Assembly (NCBI GenBank): GCA_018242765.1
Contig: JAFEBH010000006.1
Span: forward strand, 1-34,671
Origin: Nitrospira sp.
GTDB lineage: Bacteria; Nitrospirota; Nitrospiria; Nitrospirales; Nitrospiraceae
Direction: 5' to 3'
DNA: 34,671 nucleotides
In this document: in pieces, positions 16,664 to 24,610 of the stretch
Position numbering within the stretch: position 1 is the stretch's first letter
Layout of the letters: every line of letters starts with the position of its first letter
Position numbers and translations under genes: made by a program
The notes under the pieces: generated by a model
Told to the model about the DNA's origin: nothing
Database searches by the model: none
Seen by the model: only the letters and a program-made list of their open reading frames with translations

Positions 16664-17544
16664 TGGCAGATCGGAATAAACGGCTTGACTCCAACATGCC
16701 CGGCAACTTTTACGTCGATGCGACCTGTATCAACTGCGATACCTGTCGGCAGCTGGCACCGGTGAGTTTTGAGGAAATCGGCAAATATTCGGCTGTCAGC
16801 CATCAGCCGGTTGGTGAAGAGGAAATTCATCAGGCGTACCAGGCCTTACTCGCGTGCCCCGTTGGAGCCATCGGGACGGAACAGAATGACAAGGCGTTGT
16901 TTCAAACGGCGATGACAAGCTTCCCATTGTCCATCGATGATGGGGTGAGTTATTGCGGGTTCAATTCCGAGAAGTCGTTTGGGGCCAACAGTTTTTTCAT
17001 CGAACATCCGGATGGGAATTGGCTGATCGACTCTCCTCGGTATCTCATGCAACTCGTTGAGGCGTTCGAACGGAAGGGTGGCATCGCTCATATCTTTCTC
17101 ACGCATGCCGATGACGTGGCCGATTCGGATCGGTATGCGGCGCATTTCGGCGCGAAACGGATCATGCATCGGGCCGACGTGGGAGCGGCGCCGGCCGCGG
17201 AACAGATCATCGAGGGAGAAGAGACGAGTCGAGTTGGATCGGACTTCCAGATTATCCCCGTACCGGGCCATACGGCGGGGAGTATGGCCTTGCTCTATCG
17301 AGAGAGGTTTCTGTTTACCGGCGATCATCTCTGGTGGAATCCTCATACGAAATTGCTGGAGGCCCCGACGCGTCTGATCTGGAACAAAGCCGCCTTGCTG
17401 GATTCCATCGACAAGCTCCTTGGCCATCGTTTTGAATGGGTGTTGGCCGGTCATGGTGACCGGGTACAGCTTTCTGTTGAGGACATGCAGGCACAGGTGC
17501 AGGCGCTTGTCACACGTCGCCAACGGCGTGGCATCTCTTTGTAG
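16663..17544 (+). CDS. Ferredoxin / metallo-beta-lactamase-fold fusion
   Basis: A 293-residue two-domain protein. Residues 15-75 hold a single [4Fe-4S] ferredoxin-like site: Cys22, Cys25 and Cys28 in CINCDTC, and Cys65 before Pro-Val-Gly-Ala. Residues 95-290 are a metallo-beta-lactamase fold: THADDVADSD (147-156), His203 in PGHTAGS, Asp221-His222 in FTGDHLW, and His264 in AGHGD. The first metal motif is THxDDVAD rather than the classic THxHxDH. I recall the same variant in cyanobacterial and plant proteins with this domain pair. A redox-coupled hydrolase acting on a thioester or similar is an inference. Its ATG overlaps the alkA stop. Confidence 0.88.
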   Translation: MADRNKRLDSNMPGNFYVDATCINCDTCRQLAPVSFEEIGKYSAVSHQPVGEEEIHQAYQALLACPVGAIGTEQNDKALFQTAMTSFPLSIDDGVSYCGFNSEKSFGANSFFIEHPDGNWLIDSPRYLMQLVEAFERKGGIAHIFLTHADDVADSDRYAAHFGAKRIMHRADVGAAPAAEQIIEGEETSRVGSDFQIIPVPGHTAGSMALLYRERFLFTGDHLWWNPHTKLLEAPTRLIWNKAALLDSIDKLLGHRFEWVLAGHGDRVQLSVEDMQAQVQALVTRRQRRGISL

Positions 17545-17552
17545 CGAGGCGT

Positions 17553-19181
17553 ATGTCAATCGCTTGTTGGATCGATCGCAACGTCCTCTCCCTCGGCCGT
17601 GAGATGCGGTTGTCGTATCTCCCGCCGCTCATGGTCTACGTCGCCTACGGGATTTCCGGACTTACCGGCATCGTCGGCACCTTTTTCGTCAAAGACTACC
17701 TCGGCTTATCCGCGTCGTTTCTTGCCGCGCTCGGATTCTGGGCCGGGATCCCTTGGGCGTTGAAGATGCCGATCGGCCATACCGTCGATCTGCTTTGGCG
17801 GTGGAAGAGTTGGCTGGTCGGTTTGGGAGCCGGACTGCTCGCGGTCAGTTTGGGGATCATGGCGCTGTTGATCGGTGACCGTGAGGTGATGACGGCCATT
17901 CTTCCGGCAGAGATGTGGTACGTGATCAGCGTGTTGTTGGCTCCCATCGGGTACGTCGTTCAAGACGCAGTGGCCGATGCGATGACGGTCGAGGCGGTTC
18001 CCCGTGTCGACGACCAGGGGCGACTTTTTGATGATCAGACGCGCAAGTTGATGCACACGACGATGCAGACGCTCGGCCGCGTGGCGATCGTCGGTGGCGG
18101 GATCGCGGTTGCGCTGGTGAATGTGTATGCCTTCAGTGGAACCGAGGGGTTACCGCAGGCTGACCTCATTCAGCTCTACAAGCGGATCTATCTGATGGCC
18201 ATGGTCATCCCTTTCGTTTCGGTGATCGGTGTGGGATTGGCCTGGTGGCTCAACCGTCGACAAAAACAGCGGTTGGTTCGACAAGGATTCTCGCCCGAGC
18301 AGGCGTGGCAAATGGTGAATGTGCGCGATGCAGAGTCTGAACCGACGAAGCCGAATTGGTGGGTTCTTGGTGGGAGCCTGGCCTTTGTGCTGTTCACGTT
18401 GACGGTGGGCCTCGGCGGGTTTCCGTATCGGGAAGAGATTGTGTTTACCGGTTCTCTGACGATCGTGCTGTTCTTGATGTCGCGGCTCATGCGGGAGCTA
18501 GAGCCGGATAAGCGGCTCACGTTGGTCGGCACCGCAGCCGTGGTCTTTTCGTTGCGTGCGATTCCGGGATCGGGCCCCGGTGCCACGTGGTGGATGATCG
18601 ACAATTTGAAATTCGATCAGCAGTTCCTTTCGGTTCTTTCACTCATCGGTGGCATTGTGGCACTGGTGGGCATGTTTGTCTTTCGCCGCTTTATGGCTGA
18701 ACGGTCGATCGCCTATGTGGTCGGGTTTTTGACCATCGTCGGGACGGTTCTCTCCCTGCCGATTGCCGGGATGTATTACGGATTGCATGAATGGACGGCG
18801 AGCGTCACCGGTGGAATCGTCGATGCCAGGTTTATTGCGCTTGTCGATACAGCATTGGAATCGCCGTTGGTGCAGATTTCCATGATTCCCATGTTGGCCT
18901 GGATCGCCAATTCGGCTCCGACGAATCTCAAGGCTACGTTCTTTGCGGTGATGGCCTCTTTTACGAATCTAGCGCTTTCGCTTGGTCAGCTTGGGACGAA
19001 GTATCTCAATGAGATCTTCGTCATCACACGAGGAGTCCGTGATCAAGCGACCGGTGCTATTCAGACTCCTGCCGACTACAGCCAGCTTGGAGAACTCCTT
19101 ATCGTACAACTTCTACTTGGCCTGGCTATTCCATTCTCCGCCATCCTGTTCGCAAAGATTACAAAGTTTAAGAGTGTGTAA
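17553..19181 (+). CDS. BT1 (folate-biopterin) family major-facilitator transporter
   Basis: A 542-residue membrane protein with about twelve helices. The VVQDAVADAMTVEAVP segment (about 131-146) and the LGFWAGIPWALKMPIG region are characteristic of the BT1/FBT branch of the major facilitator superfamily. Its known members carry folates, biopterin or S-adenosylmethionine. The substrate here is open. It starts nine bases after the ferredoxin-lactamase gene and is the last gene of this plus-strand run. The next genes converge from the other strand. Confidence 0.85.
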   Translation: MSIACWIDRNVLSLGREMRLSYLPPLMVYVAYGISGLTGIVGTFFVKDYLGLSASFLAALGFWAGIPWALKMPIGHTVDLLWRWKSWLVGLGAGLLAVSLGIMALLIGDREVMTAILPAEMWYVISVLLAPIGYVVQDAVADAMTVEAVPRVDDQGRLFDDQTRKLMHTTMQTLGRVAIVGGGIAVALVNVYAFSGTEGLPQADLIQLYKRIYLMAMVIPFVSVIGVGLAWWLNRRQKQRLVRQGFSPEQAWQMVNVRDAESEPTKPNWWVLGGSLAFVLFTLTVGLGGFPYREEIVFTGSLTIVLFLMSRLMRELEPDKRLTLVGTAAVVFSLRAIPGSGPGATWWMIDNLKFDQQFLSVLSLIGGIVALVGMFVFRRFMAERSIAYVVGFLTIVGTVLSLPIAGMYYGLHEWTASVTGGIVDARFIALVDTALESPLVQISMIPMLAWIANSAPTNLKATFFAVMASFTNLALSLGQLGTKYLNEIFVITRGVRDQATGAIQTPADYSQLGELLIVQLLLGLAIPFSAILFAKITKFKSV

Positions 19182-19335
19182 CGATACCCTCTTCCGTTGC
19201 CAATGTTGTTGACATCTGAATTGGCTGTGGGGGTAGATCTGGCCTGTTCACCAGGAAAGCCATCGGAGATGGCAGGGACTTCGCCCACCAGCGTCGAGGG
19301 ACAGATATGATATGAGCACGAGAAGTCCTATCGGG

Positions 19336-19881
19336 CTATGGAAACAGGCGGGGTGCAGTATTCGGGTCGGAATAGCGGAGTAATCCATTCTCCATGATGG
19401 CGAAGGATGTGAGCTGATGCCGGTCTGCTTTTGACTCCGACATGATGTGCCGGACTTCCCACCCGCGGCTGACCAGCGCGTCAGCGATCAAAGATCGATG
19501 GCACCGCCAGGGCACTGCTTCCGCGCACATAATGGCAGTTCTCAGCTCTCGGCTGCCAACGGTCAACTCATCAAGGGCCTTCCAGAAGGCTTCCAATTGC
19601 ATATAATCGGCGTACCCACGAAAACTCGCATTTCGCCATCCTACATTGATCGAATCTTTCTTGGCTTTACGCAATCCACCAAGCTGAGGCATGTGGACGT
19701 ACAGAATTCCCTCGGCCTTTAGCTTCTTTGAAAGGTCCTCTCTGTTAAATTGAGGATTGTGGCGAGAGCGAGGGATGGTGCGCACATCAACAAGACACTG
19801 AACGTGATGAACCTTCAGAAGGGTGATGAATTCGTCGATCGGCCTCGTTGAATGACCAATAGTCCAAAGTACATCAGGCAT
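19336..19881 (-). CDS. DUF488-family protein
   Basis: A 181-residue soluble protein with the DUF488 signatures: a starting WTIGHSTRPIDEF, VDVRTIPRSRHNPQF, LGGLRKA, and CAEAVPWRCHRSLIAD with the conserved Cys, Glu and Cys-His. The biochemical role of DUF488 proteins is not settled. It is the last gene of a minus-strand cluster, ten bases after the TfoX-N gene. The region 19182-19335 between it and the convergent transporter gene shows no clear terminator. Confidence 0.9.
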   Translation of the reverse strand: MPDVLWTIGHSTRPIDEFITLLKVHHVQCLVDVRTIPRSRHNPQFNREDLSKKLKAEGILYVHMPQLGGLRKAKKDSINVGWRNASFRGYADYMQLEAFWKALDELTVGSRELRTAIMCAEAVPWRCHRSLIADALVSRGWEVRHIMSESKADRHQLTSFAIMENGLLRYSDPNTAPRLFP

Positions 19882-19891
19882 GACCGGGCTA

Positions 19892-20200
19892 TTACCCGAC
19901 TGATTGCACCGCCCATTCGGTTAATACTTCGGCATCCTCTATCACATCGACTGGCACTTCATAGAAAGATTTGAGCGTTTGTTTGGGATTCGGTCGAAAT
20001 GGTTTCATGCCATGTCGCTTATAACGAGGTGCCGTGGCAGTTGTGACTTTGAAATACAGGCAGTCCTTATGAATGATGCCGAAAAACGTGGTTCTCTGAT
20101 AGAGCCCATGGCCGCCGAACATGGCGCGTGCGGTCACTCCTGGGAGATCAGCCAGCTGATCCAGGACGAAATCTTTGAAGCCGTCGTGCTTTGACGACAT
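19892..20200 (-). CDS. TfoX N-terminal domain protein
   Basis: A 102-residue protein made only of the TfoX/Sxy N-terminal domain, with VTARAMFGGHGLYQ and the DCLYFKVTTATAPRY motif. In Haemophilus and E. coli, TfoX/Sxy promotes competence gene expression with CRP. Stand-alone N-terminal domains are widespread and their role is unknown, so competence should not be inferred here. Its ATG follows the methyltransferase stop by three bases. Confidence 0.9.
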   Translation of the reverse strand: MSSKHDGFKDFVLDQLADLPGVTARAMFGGHGLYQRTTFFGIIHKDCLYFKVTTATAPRYKRHGMKPFRPNPKQTLKSFYEVPVDVIEDAEVLTEWAVQSVG

Positions 20201-20203
20201 ATC

Positions 20204-21061
20204 TCATCCGGGCTTGCGCCCTGCGATCATCCGTACGGCAATTGGTAAGGCGATGGCTGACCTTTTCTGGTATTGCGCAGCTGTCTGGATGATGCGTTGT
20301 CGTGCTTCTGTCTGTTGTGTAGGGCTTAGCTTCGCCCATAGATTCTGAATCGGTGCGGCGATGTCCATGAGGCTCGAGAAATATTCCTCCGCTGCTGAAA
20401 ATTGAACATTGCCGAGAAACTCTTGTTCCGAAATATCGACAAATCCAGCTTGCTGCAGCATCCCGGCAAGTTCGCCAGGCCTCGCTAGCCGGAAAATTCC
20501 CGGAGCGGTTGGATCTGGTGGGGGAATGTCGACGAATTGTTTGATGATGTCGATGGGTATTTTGAGATAAGGATTCCTCTCAGGAGCGGACCAGACGGCA
20601 GCGGATAGCCAGCTGTCTGCCTTCAAGACTCGAACGATTTCGGCGACGGCTTTCGGGATTTCCGGCAGGAACATGAGACAAAAACGGGTCGTTACCGCAT
20701 CGAATGAAGCCGCGTCAAACGGCAACGTCGTGACATCGCCTGTTTTAAACGTGATGTTGGAGAGCTTCAGTGAGGCCGCCTTACGTCTGGCGGCTTCTAA
20801 CATTTGCTCAGCGAGATCAATGCCCGTGACGCCGCCAGTCGAGCCGACCGTCTGTGCTGCGAGGAGGGCTGGGTAGCCAGTCCCTGATCCAAGGTCGAGT
20901 ACTCGCATGCCTGAGCGTAACCGAGCATCGGCAACCAGTCGGTGATTCAAGAATGCCATCTGTTCGTCAAAGAAACGATCCCACTTCTCCCAGCCGCCGG
21001 CGACACGGTTCCAATCATGCCGTTGACTCTCGATGACTTGTTCTGACGACGGTGCAGCCAC
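20204..21061 (-). CDS. SAM-dependent class I methyltransferase (UbiE-like)
   Basis: A 285-residue methyltransferase starting at GTG. Motif I is VLDLGSGTGYPALLAA (about 54-69), the acidic ribose-binding residue lies in TGIDLAEQM, and motif II/III follow as KTGDVTTLPFDAASFDAVTTRF. The layout is that of the Methyltransf_11/25 group. Beyond residue 180 the sequence is family-specific and the substrate is unknown. It sits tightly between a lipoprotein gene (three-base gap) and the TfoX-N gene, so the cluster is very likely one transcript. Confidence 0.9.
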   Translation of the reverse strand: MAAPSSEQVIESQRHDWNRVAGGWEKWDRFFDEQMAFLNHRLVADARLRSGMRVLDLGSGTGYPALLAAQTVGSTGGVTGIDLAEQMLEAARRKAASLKLSNITFKTGDVTTLPFDAASFDAVTTRFCLMFLPEIPKAVAEIVRVLKADSWLSAAVWSAPERNPYLKIPIDIIKQFVDIPPPDPTAPGIFRLARPGELAGMLQQAGFVDISEQEFLGNVQFSAAEEYFSSLMDIAAPIQNLWAKLSPTQQTEARQRIIQTAAQYQKRSAIALPIAVRMIAGRKPG

Positions 21062-21064
21062 GAG

Positions 21065-21499
21065 TTACCTCAGGGTTTGTAGGGTCTGACGCATTTCTTG
21101 GAGTTCGGACACGAAGAGATCGAGGTGCTGATCTCTCTGAGGTTGATCGTCCTTGAATTTCCAGAGTCGACGGAAGATGGTTTTGAGTTCTTTGTTGTGC
21201 GTCACGGCCAGTGCATAGGCGGGTTGTTCTTGCACCGATTTCTCGACGCAGCAGATACTGTTGTCGATGGCATGGAACTGGTTGTGGAGATCGTCGAATG
21301 GCTGGTCGACCCCCTTGCCGCCTTTTGCTTTCTGTGCGGTAGTTTCCGCCATCTCCGTGAGGTTGATCAGTGTTTCGACTCCGGTCGCCCCTTTCGCCTT
21401 TGCGGTAAACTCCTTTGCATGGGGATAAAACAGGTAACTGCATCCGGTCGTGCTCAACAGAAACAGCCCTAGAAGAGCGACTAGTCCTTTCCATCCCAT
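21065..21499 (-). CDS. Small periplasmic lipoprotein, function unknown
   Basis: A 144-residue protein. The start at 21499 has an AAAGGAGC ribosome site and gives a lipoprotein signal peptide with lipobox TTGC (Cys20). The mature part is mostly alpha-helical and charged, with paired Cys near residue 83-84 (SICCVEKS). It looks like a helical-bundle lipoprotein. No family is recognised. It is the second gene of the minus-strand cluster, after a GC-rich stem-loop. Confidence 0.75.
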   Translation of the reverse strand: MGWKGLVALLGLFLLSTTGCSYLFYPHAKEFTAKAKGATGVETLINLTEMAETTAQKAKGGKGVDQPFDDLHNQFHAIDNSICCVEKSVQEQPAYALAVTHNKELKTIFRRLWKFKDDQPQRDQHLDLFVSELQEMRQTLQTLR

Positions 21500-21535
21500 A
21501 CGAGCTCCTTTCTCCGAGAGGCGAATGTAGCACAC

Positions 21536-21576
21536 GGAGGCCTCCCCGCTGCCAGACTGTACAGGGGGAGGTCTCC
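21536..21576 (-). promoter_or_regulatory. GC-rich stem-loop between DUF1059 and lipoprotein genes
   Basis: Arms GGAGGCCTCCCC (21536-21547) and GGGGAGGTCTCC (21565-21576) pair at 11 of 12 positions around a 17-base loop, ten bases past the DUF1059 stop. No T-run follows on either strand. It may act as an mRNA-stabilising or attenuating structure rather than a standard intrinsic terminator. Confidence 0.5.
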
Positions 21577-21585
21577 CGGTCGCGC

Positions 21586-21792
21586 TTAGACCTTGACGGT
21601 CACAGTTTGCACTGCGGCCTGAACTTTTGCTGCCATCTCCGGTGGGATCGAGTCTAACTTATGGCATTGCTTCGCGTGAGCGGTGACGAGCTGCATCAGT
21701 TCCGCCTCTGTTTCAGCTCGTACCTGAAACCCGCAGCCCCCGGATGGTTGCACATCCAGACAGCCGAGTTGTTTGTACTGTTTGTCTGCCAT
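21586..21792 (-). CDS. DUF1059-family small protein
   Basis: A 68-residue protein matching the DUF1059 pattern: CLDV...GCGFQVRAETEAELMQLVTAHAKQCH, with Cys11, Cys20, His39 and Cys43 able to bind a metal. The family is annotated only as predicted small metal-binding protein. The ATG at 21792 follows a GGAGGAGA ribosome site. It is the first gene of the minus-strand cluster, with a perfect palindrome upstream at 21868-21879. Confidence 0.85.
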   Translation of the reverse strand: MADKQYKQLGCLDVQPSGGCGFQVRAETEAELMQLVTAHAKQCHKLDSIPPEMAAKVQAAVQTVTVKV

Positions 21793-22442
21793 GATTCTCC
21801 TCCTCTGGTTGGGGATTAGGTGGTGATGACTGGTTCAGGTGGTTGGGAAGCCGTGGGACCGTTACCGGCACGGCCGTGCTTTCCTCACTTGGGTTGTACG
21901 GAATCGTTGCCCTGGCTCCCATTCAATGGGATGGTAGTGGATTCATATGGGGAGATCAACCCTTTCGAGGTTGCGATAGAATCTATCCCTCATCGACTCA
22001 CGAACGCGTCTTTTACAACCACTGACGCGTGGCTACAACAATATTCGTTACCCATCATTCGCTCCTTCGTTCAAAAGAACTTAGGCTCAAAGTCTCAAGA
22101 TGAGGTGGGCAAAGCCAAAAATCTGAAACCGTTGGCCGAGGCGCATCACACTTCGCAAGATGCGCGGTCCAGAGGGGCTGAGCCGACAGCGTCCGGCCTG
22201 GTATTGCAGTGTCGCAGGACAAGTCCTGCTTTCTCATGAGGAAGAGCAAGGTTAAGTGGTGAAACGGGGTGAGGTAGTAGCACTCTACGAACTGCCTAAA
22301 CAGACTGGCGGGAACATACCGGTTCTGCGCATACCCTCCAATTGCCGGTGGGGTGCACACCACCCAATCATCAGGGAGGTGAGAAGGTCAATCTGTCTCA
22401 CTCGTTTGTGAGACTACCAGCAAGCTGGAAGTCGGATACAGA
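21793..22442. other. Gene-poor region of about 650 bases
   Basis: No supportable gene. Open frames exist on both strands (plus 21820-22239, minus 22055-22363), but their translations are low in hydrophobic core patterns, match no family I know, and lack good ribosome sites. It contains a perfect palindrome, GCACGGCCGTGC, at 21868-21879, and a near-continuous palindrome, GCAGGAC-AA-GTCCTGC, at 22214-22229. The promoter of the DUF1059 cluster is expected near its left end. Confidence 0.5.
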
Positions 22443-22631
22443 TCAGGTGGTTGAGTCACTGGGATTCGGCCAGAGCGACAATGAGACTCCAACCACCAGG
22501 TAGATGACCCCCACGATAATGGCCCCAATGTTGAGGTCATACCATGCGTTCATTCCAAGGAATAGCTCGTTCAGCAAGAGAGCTAGGATCAACATCACAA
22601 ACCCAATCCAATTGATAAAACTCATGCCCAT
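22443..22631 (-). CDS. Small two-helix membrane protein A
   Basis: A 62-residue protein with two hydrophobic helices (about 5-24 and 33-54) and a short polar tail. The ATG at 22631 has an AAAGGAG site at good spacing. It is clearly related to the protein encoded at 22769-22954: both share IGFxML, an ALLLNE/ALFFNE segment, W-Y-D/N-x-N, and IIYL/VIYL before SLSLW. Function unknown. The shared Asn-Glu within the first helix is unusual for a mere anchor. Confidence 0.75.
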   Translation of the reverse strand: MGMSFINWIGFVMLILALLLNELFLGMNAWYDLNIGAIIVGVIYLVVGVSLSLWPNPSDSTT

Positions 22632-22768
22632 GGGTTAGCTCCTTTCAGTGATGGGATGTGCCCAGCTATTGGGCCTCTCCTATGAAAATGAACTCCTGCC
22701 TAACTAAATGGTGCGGTGATCTCCAACATTCCATTCCGGTTCCCAAGGTCATGTCTGGTCCGATCTTG

Positions 22769-22954
22769 TCACGCTTCCTGGTACCTCGATCCTCCCCATA
22801 AGGAAAGCCAGAGTGCGGTGGCCAGATAAATGATCGCTGGAAATATCGTGAAAAGATTGAAGTTGTACCATACGTTGAGGTACACGACCTCGTTGAAGAA
22901 GAGGGCACAGAACAACATCGCAAATCCGATTAAGTTAAACCAGCGGATAGCCAC
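22769..22954 (-). CDS. Small two-helix membrane protein B (paralogue of A)
   Basis: A 61-residue protein starting at GTG with a weak AAAGGGA site. It has two hydrophobic helices and the same conserved positions as the downstream paralogue (LIGFAML, NEV, VWYNFN, AIIYLATALWLSLW). The 137-base gap between the two holds no gene. The pair look like a tandem duplication that has diverged. The upstream side is divergent from dinB. Function unknown. Confidence 0.72.
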   Translation of the reverse strand: MAIRWFNLIGFAMLFCALFFNEVVYLNVWYNFNLFTIFPAIIYLATALWLSLWGGSRYQEA

Positions 22955-23123
22955 GGAAGGTCCCTTTCGTTAGCGGCCTAGGTGTACGCTGGACGGAAAT
23001 TGTACGTCAGACTCATTGCAAAAAGCTACGGGGAAAATAGCCGGACTTCCGCTATGACAGTGATCATTACTCGTTAATGGCGGTAGGATGCGCGAGAAGA
23101 ACCGAGGAGGGCTGGAAGGAAAG

Positions 23124-24200
23124 ATGGTTCGGATTATTGCCCATTTAGATATGGATGCATTCTTCGCGGCGATCGAGGAACGGGATACGCCAGGCCTTCG
23201 GGATGTTCCACTTGCCGTTGGGGCAGATCCACAGGGTGGCAGGGGGCGCGGAGTGGTGTCTACGTCGAATTATCTCGCACGTGCCTACGGGATTTACTCT
23301 GCCACACCAATTTCCGTGGCGTGGAGGTTGTCCGAGGCGGCACGTCGGGCTGGGAAGCCGCCGGTGGCCTTTGTTTCGGTCGATATGCCCAAGTACGCGC
23401 GTGTCTCAGATGAAATTATGGGTATTGTCAGGCGATTCATTCCCGTCGTGGAGCAGGCAAGTATCGATGAAACATACGGCGATCTGAGTTTTACGGAGTC
23501 TTATGGCGCGGCGGGATCGCTCTGTCGTGAGTTGAAGACCGCGATCCGCACGGAATCACGACTGACAGCCTCCGTTGGTATTGGGCCGAACAAACTGATC
23601 GCCAAGATTGCATCGGGGATGTCAAAGCCGGACGGGCTGACCATCGTTGCCGAAGCGGAAGCCGAGTCGTTTCTTGCCCCACTTCCGCTGCGGGCAATTC
23701 CTGGTATTGGCCCTAAGACGGAAGGTTTGCTTGTGAAGCAAGGGCTCAAGCTTGTTCAGGATATGCGATCGTTGACGGTCTCGCAACTCGAGGATGTGCT
23801 TGGGAAGCGAGGTGTGGATTTCTATGAAAAAATTCGAGGACGCGATACCGCTCCGCTTGAGGACAGTGTCGAGATGAAGTCCATCGGTGAGCAGCACACC
23901 TTCGAAGCCGATACGCTCGACAGTCGGCGGCTGCTTGATGAGCTGGAACTTCTCGGCAAGGGGGTGATGGATCGATTACGGCAGGAGGGATTTCGGTCAT
24001 TTCGAACGGTAGTGCTGACCGTCCGATTCGCCGATTTCAAAACCACGTCACGTGCCCATACGATGGCTGAACCGGCCGGCGATATGGCAACGTTGCGTCG
24101 AGAGGTCTTGAGGCTGCTCATGCCGTTCCTCGACCGTCGTGAGAACCCACATCGCCAACTGATTCGTCTCCTTGGCATTCGTGTGGAAAAGCTGCTGTGA
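23124..24200 (+). CDS. dinB: DNA polymerase IV (Y-family translesion polymerase)
   Basis: A 358-residue Y-family polymerase, full length. The start at 23124 has a GGAAGGAAAG site. It shows HLDMDAFFAAIEERD with metal Asp9 and steric-gate Phe14, VSTSNYLARAYGI, the second acidic pair in SIDETYGDLS (commonly SIDEAYLD), GIGPNKLIAKIAS, and the helix-hairpin-helix PGIGPKTEGLL. It ends LLGIRVEKLL without an obvious QLxLF beta-clamp motif; a C-terminal clamp peptide may be missing or atypical. It copies past damaged DNA with low fidelity. No SOS operator was identified upstream. Confidence 0.95.
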   Translation: MVRIIAHLDMDAFFAAIEERDTPGLRDVPLAVGADPQGGRGRGVVSTSNYLARAYGIYSATPISVAWRLSEAARRAGKPPVAFVSVDMPKYARVSDEIMGIVRRFIPVVEQASIDETYGDLSFTESYGAAGSLCRELKTAIRTESRLTASVGIGPNKLIAKIASGMSKPDGLTIVAEAEAESFLAPLPLRAIPGIGPKTEGLLVKQGLKLVQDMRSLTVSQLEDVLGKRGVDFYEKIRGRDTAPLEDSVEMKSIGEQHTFEADTLDSRRLLDELELLGKGVMDRLRQEGFRSFRTVVLTVRFADFKTTSRAHTMAEPAGDMATLRREVLRLLMPFLDRRENPHRQLIRLLGIRVEKLL

Positions 24201-24214
24201 GCTATCAGCCTGTT

Positions 24215-24583
24215 CTAGCGTTCCAGACGCGAATGATTGAAACAACGCCAGAGACTATCCGCGATGGTGCGCGACTTTACGCGACAACCGGTGGCCTTTT
24301 CATCTGCGATGACCCGGATGACTGTGAATGATTTTTCATTCATGGCAAATTGTTCAATGGAGTCCAATAGATCCGAAAATACTCCACTGGAAGGGTGAAG
24401 CCATTTCCCTTCGTTTTGCAATGCCAGCCACTTGAAAAAAAGCAAAGGATCCCAATGATTCTCAAGTGGTATTACTGTGGGGACTCTACCGGCGTTACGT
24501 AGGTATGACACTTGCTTAGTACAATTGTCAGCTGGTGATGAGGACCAGATCAAGAATGTGGGAGTACTGATGATCCAAGGCAA
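24215..24583 (-). CDS. Possible hypothetical protein in the gap after dinB
   Basis: An open frame of up to 122 codons in a stretch otherwise without a gene. The C-terminal 80 residues are balanced in composition (FKWLALQNEGKWLHPSSGVF..., FTVIRVIADEKATG), but the N-terminus is poor and no ribosome site was found for the first ATG. I know no family. It may equally be noncoding; base composition is lower in GC than its neighbours. Confidence 0.3.
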   Translation of the reverse strand: MPWIISTPTFLIWSSSPADNCTKQVSYLRNAGRVPTVIPLENHWDPLLFFKWLALQNEGKWLHPSSGVFSDLLDSIEQFAMNEKSFTVIRVIADEKATGCRVKSRTIADSLWRCFNHSRLER

Positions 24584-24610
24584 TCGTTCCTACATCGAGG
24601 GAGGGCTCAT

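Noticed and set aside
22214..22229. Palindrome GCAGGAC-AA-GTCCTGC as a terminator
   Set aside because: A two-base loop cannot form a stable RNA hairpin and no gene ends just before it. It is at most a protein-binding site.
21820..22239. Plus-strand open frame of 139 codons in the gene-poor region
   Set aside because: The translation shows no domain, signal or regular hydrophobic pattern and no ribosome site. A minus-strand frame overlaps it equally well, so chance is likely.
22259..22411. GTG-initiated 50-codon frame in the gene-poor region
   Set aside because: It has no ribosome site, homology or sensible composition.
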